Assembly: GCA_002508315.1 (NCBI GenBank)
Contig: DAHE01000043.1
Span: 1-64,000, forward strand
DNA length: 64,000 nucleotides
Reading direction: 5' to 3'
Origin: Thermocladium sp. UBA166
GTDB taxonomy: Archaea > Thermoproteota > Thermoprotei > Thermoproteales > Thermocladiaceae
The notes below the pieces were generated by a model. The model was not told where the DNA came from, ran no database searches, and was given only the letters and a program-made list of their open reading frames with translations. Position 1 is the first letter of the stretch. Each line of letters opens with the position of its first letter. Made by a program: the position numbers and the translations under genes. This document shows, one piece after another, positions 34,051 through 42,801 of the stretch.

Positions 34051-36781
34051 TGAATTAGCCTTGTCGCTGGAGGCGGCTTCAGTAATAGTAATTGGATTCT
34101 GGAGGCGTAGAATTAAGCTGCGGGAGGCGCTGCTCGTCGTGGCTTCATGCATATTCTTCATATCGCTGCCTCTCTTGATGAACGGATCCCCAATGAGCGC
34201 TGGGTCAGCGTTTGAGCTGTCTGAGATCCGAGATTCTTGGCTGGCCATGTATAGATCATCCATCGCTGCTGGATTGACGTTATCGACGGTGCTGACAGCC
34301 AGAAACATAATAGCCATAGTGGTGCTCGCCGGCGCTAACGTTCCATCCCAGCAATACTACTATGGATTGGAGGCGTTGGGCAAGTTCCTGGATCCCTTAT
34401 CGTTCATAGTATATACATCCATGCATTTAAGTCAAGTAATGCTGGCCATATTTAACACCATCGTAGAGGTTGTCAGAATATCGGCTTACTGCGGCCAGTG
34501 CATCATGGCACTATCGCTTCCCCTGATAATTATAGGAAAAACCAGATCGTTTGGGCTCTCGCTGCTGATAATCGCCGTAGTTATGGGGTTCGTGGCGAGC
34601 ACTGCAGCCGCCTCGGTGTACGGTCTCAAGCCCCCCTCAATGCGCTTCCCCGCGCAATTGCCTTCATCGCCCATGGACCTCCTATACGCGACGGGGTATT
34701 CTGGTTGGTTGATCACGGGATACGTGGGCAGGCAAGGGTTCGCATTGATTACCCCCACCTCTGCCTCCCCCGTGCCCAGCGGAGAATTAGCGGTAAATGG
34801 CACGTATTACCTATGGTTGAATATAAGGGTCTCCCCCGCCATAAATCAATCCAATGGAGTGTATGAGATCGAGGTTGGCCCTCCCCCATTTCACGTTATA
34901 AGAAATGACAGTTACGCCGTGGGGGCATGGATGTGGCTCAACTCATCCCCTCCCTCGCGTTACTACATCCAAAACGGTAATGGGTATACTGAATTGAAAT
35001 GGACGGAGAGGCTCGCCCCAAACGAGACCGTGGAGAACACGTTATGGACTTACTCAAGAAATGTATCGATAAAAGGATGCAATTACACAACCTCAACCAG
35101 AGCCATCTACGAGGAGGCCAATCTAGGCCGGTACATAGCGGAATTAGCTAGGCTATACGATTACATAGCGCGCCAACTAGGGGTGGATTCGATCAGTGAG
35201 CCTCCACGCCCAGCCCCGCCCAGCGACTTAACTCAACGCGTGGTGACCATAACGTGCTCCAACGAGGGAAACGAGGATCTCACGTACTCCATCAGCGCAG
35301 TGATATACGGTACTGGCCTGGGGGGCTGGGGCGATTGGGGCATTGGGCCCAAGATGATAGGCATTGCATACACGAGTGAGTTGATGAGCTATTATGATGC
35401 AGTTAATAGCGATTATTTGGTGAGTGCAATCAATGAAATAAAGGCATTACCCAACATATTCGGCGTATTCGTGGTCAGGATAATAGTCTTGTCAGCAATC
35501 ATATTCGGCGCAGCCAATGCGTTGGCATTCATACTTGGATTACCCACGGGATTCAACTCATTGATGTACGCGTTAATAAATGGCATAGTCTATGAATTAT
35601 CCGTTATATTCTTGTTCAAGCCATCATATGGCTCCACATCGATAGCTAGGAGGGTAGCCAAGAAAATAACGGGCAGTAGCCTCATGGTGCCTGGGACCAG
35701 GAAATCATCACTGCTCATGTCGAGGGCTAGAAAGGGAGAGCTGCATCAATACGTGCCGCGATACATGCTGAGGCGCCGGATCGTGGATGCCACGACGCTG
35801 ACTTTAATTCACGATGGCTTGACGAGTCGAGTTAAGCGAACGCCGAAGGTTGAGGCAGGGACGATAGGCGAGACCACCGCTAGGTATATCGCGTGGGCCA
35901 TGAGGAAGAGGGGCCCCAGCGGCGTCAGATTTACCAACGACGTGTATTCTTACAAGTACTTAACTCAATCATCGATAGCCGTGTTGAGGAGCGATAAATT
36001 GCTCGCCAGGTTCATTCGGTACTCAATAGCATTGAGGATAAGCGAATTACACGAGCGAGACATATACCTGCTCCACTCCGCCTCGCTTGCTAAGTCAGGC
36101 AACGCACGGGCCATGGAAGAACTCCGAAAGGCCGGCGTTGTAGTGAATGGAACCATAGACGCGGTTAAGATAAATAGAATTAAGGAGGACCTAGCCCGCA
36201 GGTATAATTGGTTGGGGGATCTATACTCCGGCAAGGCCCTGGCTAAGTCCCCAAGGGATCCAGTGCTACGCGAATTAGTGAGTGACTACGTGGCAATTCA
36301 TAGGCGGAGAACCGCCACCGTCCTTCAAATGTCGGTTAGGCTCAAGGTAACCCCACTGACCGCGGTGATGCTGAGCCTGGGGCCCCGCTCTATTAAGGTA
36401 TCGAGAAGCGGGCAACATGATGAACACCACGATAAGTTGGTAAACGGCGATGCGGTTCGTGATTACGTAGCGATGGGGCGAGAAGCGGCCAGGGTGTTCC
36501 TTCGCCGATCGCGAACAATGGAGGATGATCTATTAAGCGATGCTCGCTTCTCTTCACTATACGTGAAGCCGGCAATTAATTTCCTGGAGTCGTATAGGTC
36601 ATACTTGGTTGGCGCGCTTAACGATATGGGGCTCCCCGGATCCACTGTTCATCAATTCATAATAGAGCTAAGGACGGGACCCGTAGGGGACGCGGAGAAG
36701 GCGGTGGAGTTGATATCAGAGTTGAGGAGAGTTGATCAAATGATTAAGTCATTGAGGCCCAGAAAACGAAGCCATGGCTAG
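34040..36781 (+). CDS. large polytopic membrane protein (CedA/TedA-like, VirB6-related candidate)
   Basis: 913 aa. About five or six hydrophobic segments fall in the first 190 residues. A glycosylation-rich extracellular domain of about 280 residues follows, then two more membrane segments (about 480-535). The last 370 residues are soluble, basic and helical. This N-terminal channel design matches the CedA/TedA core of archaeal DNA importers, which is related to VirB6. The long cytoplasmic tail could contact the motor ATPase or the DNA. Overlap with the pilin-like gene indicates coupled expression. Family assignment is inferred from context and topology. Confidence 0.65.
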   Translation: MQLNELALSLEAASVIVIGFWRRRIKLREALLVVASCIFFISLPLLMNGSPMSAGSAFELSEIRDSWLAMYRSSIAAGLTLSTVLTARNIIAIVVLAGANVPSQQYYYGLEALGKFLDPLSFIVYTSMHLSQVMLAIFNTIVEVVRISAYCGQCIMALSLPLIIIGKTRSFGLSLLIIAVVMGFVASTAAASVYGLKPPSMRFPAQLPSSPMDLLYATGYSGWLITGYVGRQGFALITPTSASPVPSGELAVNGTYYLWLNIRVSPAINQSNGVYEIEVGPPPFHVIRNDSYAVGAWMWLNSSPPSRYYIQNGNGYTELKWTERLAPNETVENTLWTYSRNVSIKGCNYTTSTRAIYEEANLGRYIAELARLYDYIARQLGVDSISEPPRPAPPSDLTQRVVTITCSNEGNEDLTYSISAVIYGTGLGGWGDWGIGPKMIGIAYTSELMSYYDAVNSDYLVSAINEIKALPNIFGVFVVRIIVLSAIIFGAANALAFILGLPTGFNSLMYALINGIVYELSVIFLFKPSYGSTSIARRVAKKITGSSLMVPGTRKSSLLMSRARKGELHQYVPRYMLRRRIVDATTLTLIHDGLTSRVKRTPKVEAGTIGETTARYIAWAMRKRGPSGVRFTNDVYSYKYLTQSSIAVLRSDKLLARFIRYSIALRISELHERDIYLLHSASLAKSGNARAMEELRKAGVVVNGTIDAVKINRIKEDLARRYNWLGDLYSGKALAKSPRDPVLRELVSDYVAIHRRRTATVLQMSVRLKVTPLTAVMLSLGPRSIKVSRSGQHDEHHDKLVNGDAVRDYVAMGREAARVFLRRSRTMEDDLLSDARFSSLYVKPAINFLESYRSYLVGALNDMGLPGSTVHQFIIELRTGPVGDAEKAVELISELRRVDQMIKSLRPRKRSHG

Positions 36782-37016
36782 CAATTAAGCCTTGGATTCC
36801 GGTTTTGGAGAGGTGAATTAAGCTCCCCATGACCTACCCAAGCGTGGACTTGCCTTGATCAATGGATGGCCGAGCCCCGGTTAAACGTGCTTCAATGATT
36901 TGACGGCTTCGGTGAGGCCCATGGATTGAGCATCCATGTATAATTGCATCATAGTTTTTACGCATTGAGATCTCACGAGGCGTGGGCTCGTTAGCTTGCC
37001 TGGTCGTGAATGAAAT
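36782..37016. other. intergenic spacer after the DNA-transfer cluster
   Basis: About 235 bp. The minus strand has a 31-codon frame (36881-36976, GTG start, ending AVKSLKHV) that might be a microprotein or the relic of a gene; it shares the palindromic TATA of the peroxiredoxin promoter but the spacing (45 nt) is too long for a leaderless start. Nothing else was recognised. Confidence 0.3.
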
Positions 37017-37026
37017 GTTTAAATGA
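37017..37026 (+). promoter_or_regulatory. TATA element for the peroxiredoxin gene
   Basis: GTTTAAATGA is centred 26 nt before ATG 37047, which selects that start over an upstream ATG at 37023. Confidence 0.55.
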
Positions 37027-37046
37027 GGGGGTTAGGCGATCGATTC

Positions 37047-37523
37047 ATGCCTCTAAAAGTAGGTGACCAAGCGCCTAATTTCGAGTTGTTGGATACGGAT
37101 CTAAAGAAAGTCAATCTATACGACGTGCTCGGGAGGGGGCAGTACGTTGTTCTGCTCTTCTTCCCGGGCGCTTTCACGAGCGTGTGCACTAAGGAGCTGT
37201 GCACGTTCAGGGATAGCATGTTTAAGCTGGAGAAGGCTAAGGCCAACGTAATAGCGGTCTCAGTGGATTCGCCGTTTGCATTGAAGGCCTTTAAGGAGCA
37301 GAACAAGTTGAACTTCACCTTGGCGTCGGACTTCAATAAAACCGTGATAGCCGACTATGATGAGGTGCTGCCCAACTTATTGGGCCTTAAGTACTTGGCG
37401 AAGAGGGCGGTCTATATAATAGCGCCGGACCATACCATAAAGTACGTGTGGCACTCAGATGATCCAGGCAAGGAACCGCCGTACGATGAAGTAGTTCAAA
37501 CAGTAAACAAGCTAGCATCTTAG
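37047..37523 (+). CDS. peroxiredoxin (AhpC/TSA superfamily)
   Basis: 158 aa. The peroxidatic cysteine sits in FPGAFTSVCTKELCTFRD, with a second cysteine five residues later. KVGDQAPNFELLDTDLKKVNL is the standard N-terminus, and the usual ASDFNKTVIADYD segment follows. The enzyme reduces hydrogen peroxide and organic peroxides with thiol donors. The short, single-domain form without a C-terminal resolving-cysteine extension fits AhpE/BCP-like members. Confidence 0.9.
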   Translation: MPLKVGDQAPNFELLDTDLKKVNLYDVLGRGQYVVLLFFPGAFTSVCTKELCTFRDSMFKLEKAKANVIAVSVDSPFALKAFKEQNKLNFTLASDFNKTVIADYDEVLPNLLGLKYLAKRAVYIIAPDHTIKYVWHSDDPGKEPPYDEVVQTVNKLAS

Positions 37524-37547
37524 TTTAAGAGGAAGCCGGAGGGGGGC

Positions 37548-38597
37548 TTAACTCAATATCCTTTGAATTACGTCGGCGGTCTTCAACCCCGTCCCCGTTA
37601 CTATATGCACCATGCCTGGAGCCGGCTTTACCATGAACACCACCGCTGAGGTGGGCTCCACGATGAGTCCAAGGGAGGCGGCGATCCTGAGTCCAGCGAT
37701 CACATCATTATCCCCAGCCACCCTTATCTCTCCCCCGCTCTTCTTCACCGCATCGATTATTTGATCCAGCCTGGGAGGCTTTCCAACCATTATACCCTCC
37801 GGCAGCGTGGATTTGCCAATGCATTGCTGCCCCGTTAACTCGGAGAAGGCTGAGCAAAAACCTTGAGCCTCCACCGCTATGAATCTGGGCATGTCCTTGA
37901 TCAATCCCTCCACGATCATTTCCTGGAATCCCCTATATAAGCCGAGCAGGAGCGTGCCGTTGCCCAGGGGCATCACTATGGATTCCAAGGCCTTGGCTTG
38001 ATATAGTAATTCGTAGGCGATCAATTTAGTGCCCTCTAGGAAGAATGGATTCCATGAATGACCAACATAGACGCCGTCCCGATCATTCAACGCAGCCACG
38101 GCGGCCTCGGATCTATCCGCCGTTTCCACCACCTCGGATCCAAGGAACCTCATCAAGGCTTTCTTGGCGGGGGATGCGTTGTGGGGCACGTATATCCTAG
38201 CCCTAACGCCGGCCCCTCTACTATACGCCGATAAGGAAACGCCTGCATTGCCGCTGGAGTCCTCCACCAGCATCGCGTCAATTATTGATGCGGCTATGCT
38301 CCATCCCCTATCCTTAAAAGAGCCCGTGGGGTTCAATCCCTCCATCTTGAGCTCGTATTCTCCCCGCCTTATGAGCGGCGTGTACCCCTCGCCTAAATCT
38401 ACGGTTCTCTTCACTGGAAGCACCTTAATTAATTCCCTGCTCGTTGCAGCCCTCGGCTTTTCCACGTCGAACTCAAGGTTCAGCGGGTAACCGCAGCGGG
38501 GGCACTTCCACATCCAAGTAACGGCGGAAGTAATGAAGCCGCATTTACGGCATGAATACTTTACTCCCTTTTTAACATTGATTAGGTTAAGGGGCAT
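37548..38597 (-). CDS. threonine synthase-like PLP enzyme
   Basis: 349 aa fold-type II PLP enzyme. The N-terminus holds a zinc ribbon (YSCRKCG ... WKCPRCGYPL), then GEGYTPLIRR and the PLP lysine in LNPTGSFKDRGWSIAAS. SSGNAGVSLSAYSRG binds the PLP phosphate or substrate, and EPTSAV is near the end. This is the threonine synthase layout (O-phosphohomoserine to threonine), though the protein is shorter than some members and the related cysteate or diaminopropionate enzymes cannot be excluded. It is convergent with peroxiredoxin. Confidence 0.82.
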   Translation of the reverse strand: MPLNLINVKKGVKYSCRKCGFITSAVTWMWKCPRCGYPLNLEFDVEKPRAATSRELIKVLPVKRTVDLGEGYTPLIRRGEYELKMEGLNPTGSFKDRGWSIAASIIDAMLVEDSSGNAGVSLSAYSRGAGVRARIYVPHNASPAKKALMRFLGSEVVETADRSEAAVAALNDRDGVYVGHSWNPFFLEGTKLIAYELLYQAKALESIVMPLGNGTLLLGLYRGFQEMIVEGLIKDMPRFIAVEAQGFCSAFSELTGQQCIGKSTLPEGIMVGKPPRLDQIIDAVKKSGGEIRVAGDNDVIAGLRIAASLGLIVEPTSAVVFMVKPAPGMVHIVTGTGLKTADVIQRILS

Positions 38598-38730
38598 ATG
38601 ATCCTCAATTCAAGCTGCTCCACTTTAAAAATATGGGTTCATGGAGCCCTCCTTTTTGGAGGAACATTATTAGGTCGATCTGTGATGTTATACAATATCG
38701 GCAAGACACCTATAGCGTGAGTGTATTGCG

Positions 38731-40092
38731 TCACTTTAAGAAGTAATTCTCATAGTCCTTCACGTACCTGACGCTTTCCTTGACGCCAAGGAACAGTTTC
38801 TTAACATACTCAACGTCGTCCTTGGAGATGCTTTTCCTTCCCGTCTCGCTGGCCTTGAGTTGAGTTGGTGCTAGTAATTGTATTGAATATCTAAGGCTCT
38901 CCTCCACGCCTAGCTTTGTCAATTCCTCCAATGCCTCATCGCTGAGCTCCACCTTTTCCTCCCTAGCCCTGATCCTCAATATCTCCCTCACCTCCTCCGC
39001 ATTGTAGGGCCTCGTCCTAATTATCACCAGCCTATCAAGCATGTCCAGGGGAACGCCGTGAGGGCTCTCTATGTCGGTGCCCCTTATCTTGGTTAAGCCC
39101 CTATTCGTAGCCATTATTATTATTGGGCTCAACTCGCTCTCCATTGCCCTGGACAAGTAAGCCCACGTCTCTACGTCCAACATGTGAACGTCATCTATGA
39201 ACAAGACGCCGGGGATTAGCTCCCCCTTTCCATCACTTATCAACTTCATAACGAACTCATCAACCGATTTCCTAACCTCGCTCGGTATCTCCCTCTCCTC
39301 GCTTGCGAATCCGAACAGCATAGCCCCAACTAATCCCTGCTGCCTAGCTTGGTATACATCCAAGTCGTTTAACGTGAAGAACCTGGTTATCTCCCGCTCC
39401 TTGTACACGGGCCCGCTCGGCGCATCGATCTTCCTCTTGATGCTTACATCATACTGCCCCTCACCCCCCGCTTCCTCCCTGCCCTCCACGAATACTCTTC
39501 CCGTTTCCTCGTCTATCATTATCACATCCCCCTCCTCCACGCCCATCTCTATCAACTGCTCAGCTATCTCCGCGGATACCCTGAGCCTTTTCTCCTCATC
39601 CTTGGTCTTTAAGGTGATGGCGGCTCCCCGCGGTATTTGAGAGTATGGATTATATGGATGCTTCCCCAACTGGTAATCCATTCCCTTCACAACGCCCTCA
39701 TACACCCTCCTCCACTCCCTAATCCTAACGCCTATAGCCCTCCTCAATGCCCTCGTCAGGAACTCAGTCTTCTTTATCTCCATGCTGTACACCTCTGCGC
39801 CGCTCATTTGAACGAAGGGAGTGTCGGAGCCTAATTCCCTGGCTATTCCGATTGCCAACGCCGTCTTCCCCGTTCCCGGAGGTCCCACTATCAGCACAGC
39901 TTTTCCGCCGAACTTGCCGCTCTTTATCATTTTGACCACGTAGTAGGCTGCCTCCCTCGCCTCGGATTGGCCGACGAATCCATCCGCATTGAATTGCACC
40001 TTTCCATCCCTTATGCCCAACCCCTTTATATGGCTGTGCAGGCCCACCCTTTCAAACGAAGACTTGACCTCCTCTACCCTTATCTGCGACAT
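38731..40092 (-). CDS. TIP49/RuvBL-family AAA+ ATPase
   Basis: 453 aa. Walker A GPPGTGKTALAIGIA (near residue 66), Walker B GVLFIDDVHMLDVE and sensor I IIMATNRGL are intact. A large OB-like insertion (about 120-250) and the C-terminal lid (RYSIQLLAPTQLKA) are diagnostic of TIP49, the archaeal relative of eukaryotic RuvBL1/2 helicases of chromatin and snoRNP assembly. Its archaeal role is unclear. A TATA element at 40116-40125 lies 29 nt upstream. Confidence 0.92.
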   Translation of the reverse strand: MSQIRVEEVKSSFERVGLHSHIKGLGIRDGKVQFNADGFVGQSEAREAAYYVVKMIKSGKFGGKAVLIVGPPGTGKTALAIGIARELGSDTPFVQMSGAEVYSMEIKKTEFLTRALRRAIGVRIREWRRVYEGVVKGMDYQLGKHPYNPYSQIPRGAAITLKTKDEEKRLRVSAEIAEQLIEMGVEEGDVIMIDEETGRVFVEGREEAGGEGQYDVSIKRKIDAPSGPVYKEREITRFFTLNDLDVYQARQQGLVGAMLFGFASEEREIPSEVRKSVDEFVMKLISDGKGELIPGVLFIDDVHMLDVETWAYLSRAMESELSPIIIMATNRGLTKIRGTDIESPHGVPLDMLDRLVIIRTRPYNAEEVREILRIRAREEKVELSDEALEELTKLGVEESLRYSIQLLAPTQLKASETGRKSISKDDVEYVKKLFLGVKESVRYVKDYENYFLK

Positions 40093-40115
40093 AATGACGC
40101 GCGATTGATGGAGCC

Positions 40116-40125
40116 CTTTAAATAC
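40116..40125. promoter_or_regulatory. bidirectional TATA element
   Basis: CTTTAAATAC reads as a TATA box for TIP49 (29 nt to ATG 40092) and for a small plus-strand ORF (22 nt to ATG 40143). Confidence 0.5.
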
Positions 40126-40142
40126 TTGATGCTATTATAGCT

Positions 40143-40307
40143 ATGAAAGAGGCAATGAGCCTTACCCCCAAGGTAGAGAGGGCATCAGAGCCATTCAATA
40201 ATTGGACCAAGCACATTTACTCCATAAGGGAGAAGTTCATTGATGTTTTGCTGCGGGGATTGGGATGCCTTATAGGGAGGCATCCAGTGATAACACAATG
40301 TTCTTGA
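40143..40307 (+). CDS. candidate small ORF, 54 aa
   Basis: Begins MKEAMSLTPKVERASEP and continues with helical, mixed-charge sequence to FIDVLLRGLGCLIGRH. A TATA-like element lies at leaderless distance. Its end overlaps the convergent 40270 gene by 38 bp. No family is known and coding status is uncertain. Confidence 0.35.
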   Translation: MKEAMSLTPKVERASEPFNNWTKHIYSIREKFIDVLLRGLGCLIGRHPVITQCS

Positions 40308-40929
40308 ACTCATGATAATCAAGCCTGCGAATGCCCCACTCCACCGATCTTATTATGCCATCTATGAAGTCCGGCCTCACGTTGATCGGAAGCTTGGCGG
40401 CTATGTTCATTGAAATGCCCGGCCTCCTCAGCATTGCAATTCCCTCCTCGTATACCTTGATAATGGCTTCTGGGCTTCCATTCACGTGGACTCCGCAACT
40501 GCCTGGAACGAAGCTCAGCAAGTCCTCAAACCGTACTCCGGGAGCTAAGTTTGCCGTCACCACCGCGCTATCCGCTGAGCCCCTCTTCAATGCTGCCATT
40601 GCATCAAGAGGATCGCTTGCTGGCAGCAGCTCTACGCCTCCCTTGGAAGCTGAGAGCGCCTTTGCTAAAATCACGGAGCTCTCTCTATTTGTGGGCACCG
40701 CTATCCGTCGTCCCATGTTCGGCGTCAACACCATTAACCCCCTAACAGTTACATAGTCTATTCTAAGCCCTCTCTTGATTAATGACACGGTAGAATCAAA
40801 AATGGCATCTGCGTTGGTGTTATCCTTGGAAAAAGTGAGCTCCACGTCGTCTCTCTCCAGCAAATACGCCACCAATGGGTACGAGACGGGCCCCGGCGCT
40901 GCCGCTATTCGTATCTTCTCATCGTTCAC
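40270..40929 (-). CDS. periplasmic-binding-like protein without signal peptide (DUF3834/MqnA-like)
   Basis: 219 aa. The sequence IRIAAAPGPVSYPLVAYLLE, then the middle VLTPNMGRRIAVPTNRESSVIL and a C-terminal helix region follow the type II binding-protein fold seen in MqnA/MqnD and in DUF3834 proteins of Sulfolobales. There is no signal peptide, so it is cytoplasmic. Members can bind small ligands or act as enzymes; the actual ligand is unknown. No menaquinone gene lies nearby, which argues against MqnA proper. Confidence 0.55.
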   Translation of the reverse strand: MNDEKIRIAAAPGPVSYPLVAYLLERDDVELTFSKDNTNADAIFDSTVSLIKRGLRIDYVTVRGLMVLTPNMGRRIAVPTNRESSVILAKALSASKGGVELLPASDPLDAMAALKRGSADSAVVTANLAPGVRFEDLLSFVPGSCGVHVNGSPEAIIKVYEEGIAMLRRPGISMNIAAKLPINVRPDFIDGIIRSVEWGIRRLDYHEFKNIVLSLDASL

Positions 40930-41043
40930 GAAAATGCGGCCAGTGTAGGAATTTAATCTTTTGGGGGTTAGGGGGCTGGAGTGAGCGGATGGCTCTCCAT
41001 GACCAAGTTTTTATGGGAGTAGTCGCGTTTTCTTGGGTTAGCT

Positions 41044-41160
41044 ATGAGGGCCGGGCCTACCCTCTGGGCTTGGGGGAGTAACGTCTGTGGAAGGGGGGGC
41101 TCCCTCTCACAACCTCAAGCCCCCCACCGTGAGGCGGGGATGCCCCATTCAAGAGAACGA
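41044..41160 (+). pseudogene. IS605/TnpB C-terminal relic
   Basis: A plus-strand frame ends with HREAGMPHSRERGK, very like the NEAGSPHNE tail of the relic at 54359-54553. It is overlapped by a GC-rich inverted repeat (41122-41143, GCCCCCCACCGTGAGGCGGGG) typical of IS605-family right ends that form the TnpB guide RNA. No N-terminal coding region survives upstream, where the stretch 40930-41043 appears non-coding. Confidence 0.4.
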
Positions 41161-41202
41161 GGTAAGTTCACGCCAGTATCGTGTGGTACTTTTCAGTTGC
41201 GT

Positions 41203-42477
41203 TCAATTGTTAATGGCTTTAAAGGACTCCTCTAGCGCTTTTATAGTGTAATCAACTACATCCCTGTCATGCGCGGCCGACGTGAAGTTAACCTCGTATT
41301 GGCTGGGCGCCAGGTAGACGCCTCTCTTCAATGCCTCTGCGTGCACCTTTAAGTACATCTTCTCACTGCTTTCAGTTATGTCCTTGGTGGATTCAACGGG
41401 TTTCTTAGTGAAGTAGAACTGAAATATAGATGCAACCCTATTGACCCATACATCCAGCCCAACCCTCCCTCCGATGTCTATGATTGCCTCACCCAACCGC
41501 TTCGCCGCTTCATTGGCGACGGAATACGCTTGCTCTCCCTCCAGCTCCATGATAGTTGCAAGCCCAGCAACCATTGAGATGGGATGCGCATTGAATGTTC
41601 CAGCATTATAAACAGGCCCAAGGGGGCTCACCAGCCTCATTATTTCCCGAGACCCACCGAAGGCACCTATCGGGAAACCACCCCCGATTATCTTGCCCAA
41701 CGTGGTTAGATCCGGCTTAACCCCGAATAAACCCTGCGCTCCCTCCAATCCAACCCTGAAGCCGGTCACCACCTCATCCAATATAAGGAGAGCCCCATGC
41801 TCCTCGGTTAATCGCCTAACCTCCTTAACATAACCCTCCCTAGGCGGTATTAAGCCGTAATTAGCGGCTATCGGCTCCATTATCACGGCGGCCACCTCGT
41901 TTCCCCTTTCCCGCATTGCCTTCTCCAGCGCATCTAGGTCGTTGTACGGCACCACTATTGTTAGCTTCGCCGCCTCATCGGGCACCCCCGCGCTGGTGGG
42001 GGTTCCCCACGTAGCTGCTCCGCTGCCTGCCTTCACAAGCACGTAATCATGACTGCCATGGAAATTGCCCTCGAATTTTATGATATACTTTCTGCCCGTG
42101 AATCCCCTGGCTAGCCTGATGGCATTCATTGTGGCCTCCGTCCCGGTGCTGACGAACCTGATCATCTCAATGGACTTCACATGATTCATTATCTTGCGCG
42201 CCTCATCTATTTCCAGCTTGGTTGGGGCTCCATATAACCAATCCCGTTCAAGCCAATTCTGCACTGCCTTGAGCACAGCGGGGTGCTTATGGCCTAGGAT
42301 TAGCGGGCCAAATCCCATGCAATAATCTATTAATTTGCCTCCATCTTCGGTAAATAAGTAGGCCCCCTCCGCCGATCTAACGTAGAAGGGATTGGGCAAG
42401 TGCTTCATGGCCCTGGCCGGACTATTAACTCCGCCTGGAAATATGGTCGACGCAAGCTTGAAGAGATCGCTCGACAT
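41203..42477 (-). CDS. hemL: glutamate-1-semialdehyde 2,1-aminomutase
   Basis: 424 aa, PLP enzyme that converts glutamate-1-semialdehyde to 5-aminolevulinate, the precursor of all tetrapyrroles in archaea. The start FPGGVNSPARAM is the family hallmark; LLILDEVVTGFR binds PLP, and the catalytic lysine lies in LTTLGKIIGGGFPIGAFGG. Length is normal. The ATG is about 29 nt from a TATA element at 42501-42511. Together with the radical SAM protein at 8895 it supports a complete heme pathway. Confidence 0.94.
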   Translation of the reverse strand: MSSDLFKLASTIFPGGVNSPARAMKHLPNPFYVRSAEGAYLFTEDGGKLIDYCMGFGPLILGHKHPAVLKAVQNWLERDWLYGAPTKLEIDEARKIMNHVKSIEMIRFVSTGTEATMNAIRLARGFTGRKYIIKFEGNFHGSHDYVLVKAGSGAATWGTPTSAGVPDEAAKLTIVVPYNDLDALEKAMRERGNEVAAVIMEPIAANYGLIPPREGYVKEVRRLTEEHGALLILDEVVTGFRVGLEGAQGLFGVKPDLTTLGKIIGGGFPIGAFGGSREIMRLVSPLGPVYNAGTFNAHPISMVAGLATIMELEGEQAYSVANEAAKRLGEAIIDIGGRVGLDVWVNRVASIFQFYFTKKPVESTKDITESSEKMYLKVHAEALKRGVYLAPSQYEVNFTSAAHDRDVVDYTIKALEESFKAINN

Positions 42478-42801
42478 GAGACTAATCGCTCGAGTGTTCC
42501 GCTTATTAACTTAGTGTAGCAATGGGTAAACTACCCCCGGGCTGGTTCTAGGTCCCTAAAGAATTGACTGGTAAGGGCGCCGAGCCGATTAGCGATAAAA
42601 CTTATCCTGCCTTGAAAGGCAATGCTCATCATATGAGCTCTATTATTTACTTGGCCTCATTGGCGGTAAGTGTTTCTTTCTGGCTTGATTTCGAGCCCTA
42701 TTGATAACTGACACTAGAATTTATTGAAAGTTTTAGATAGGAGAGTTTACCCGATAATAAGCGTAATTGTTAATATACTTGAATGGAAGCCCGACAATTA
42801 A
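42478..42801. other. divergent intergenic region between hemL and herA
   Basis: 324 bp holding the hemL promoter (42501-42511) and the herA promoter (GTTAATATAC, 42769-42778, 29 nt before ATG 42802). Between them a 23-codon frame starts at 42633 with an ATG and a hydrophobic stretch (SSIIYLASLAVSVSFWL); its coding status is doubtful. An imperfect inverted repeat CTTGAAAGGCAATG is also present. No RNA gene was recognised. Confidence 0.35.

Noticed and set aside
36881..36976. 31-codon minus-strand frame upstream of the peroxiredoxin gene
   Set aside because: Promoter spacing does not fit a leaderless start and the product is too short to judge; noted only in the intergenic entry.
42633..42704. 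23-codon hydrophobic frame between hemL and herA
   Set aside because: No correctly spaced promoter and too short to distinguish from chance.
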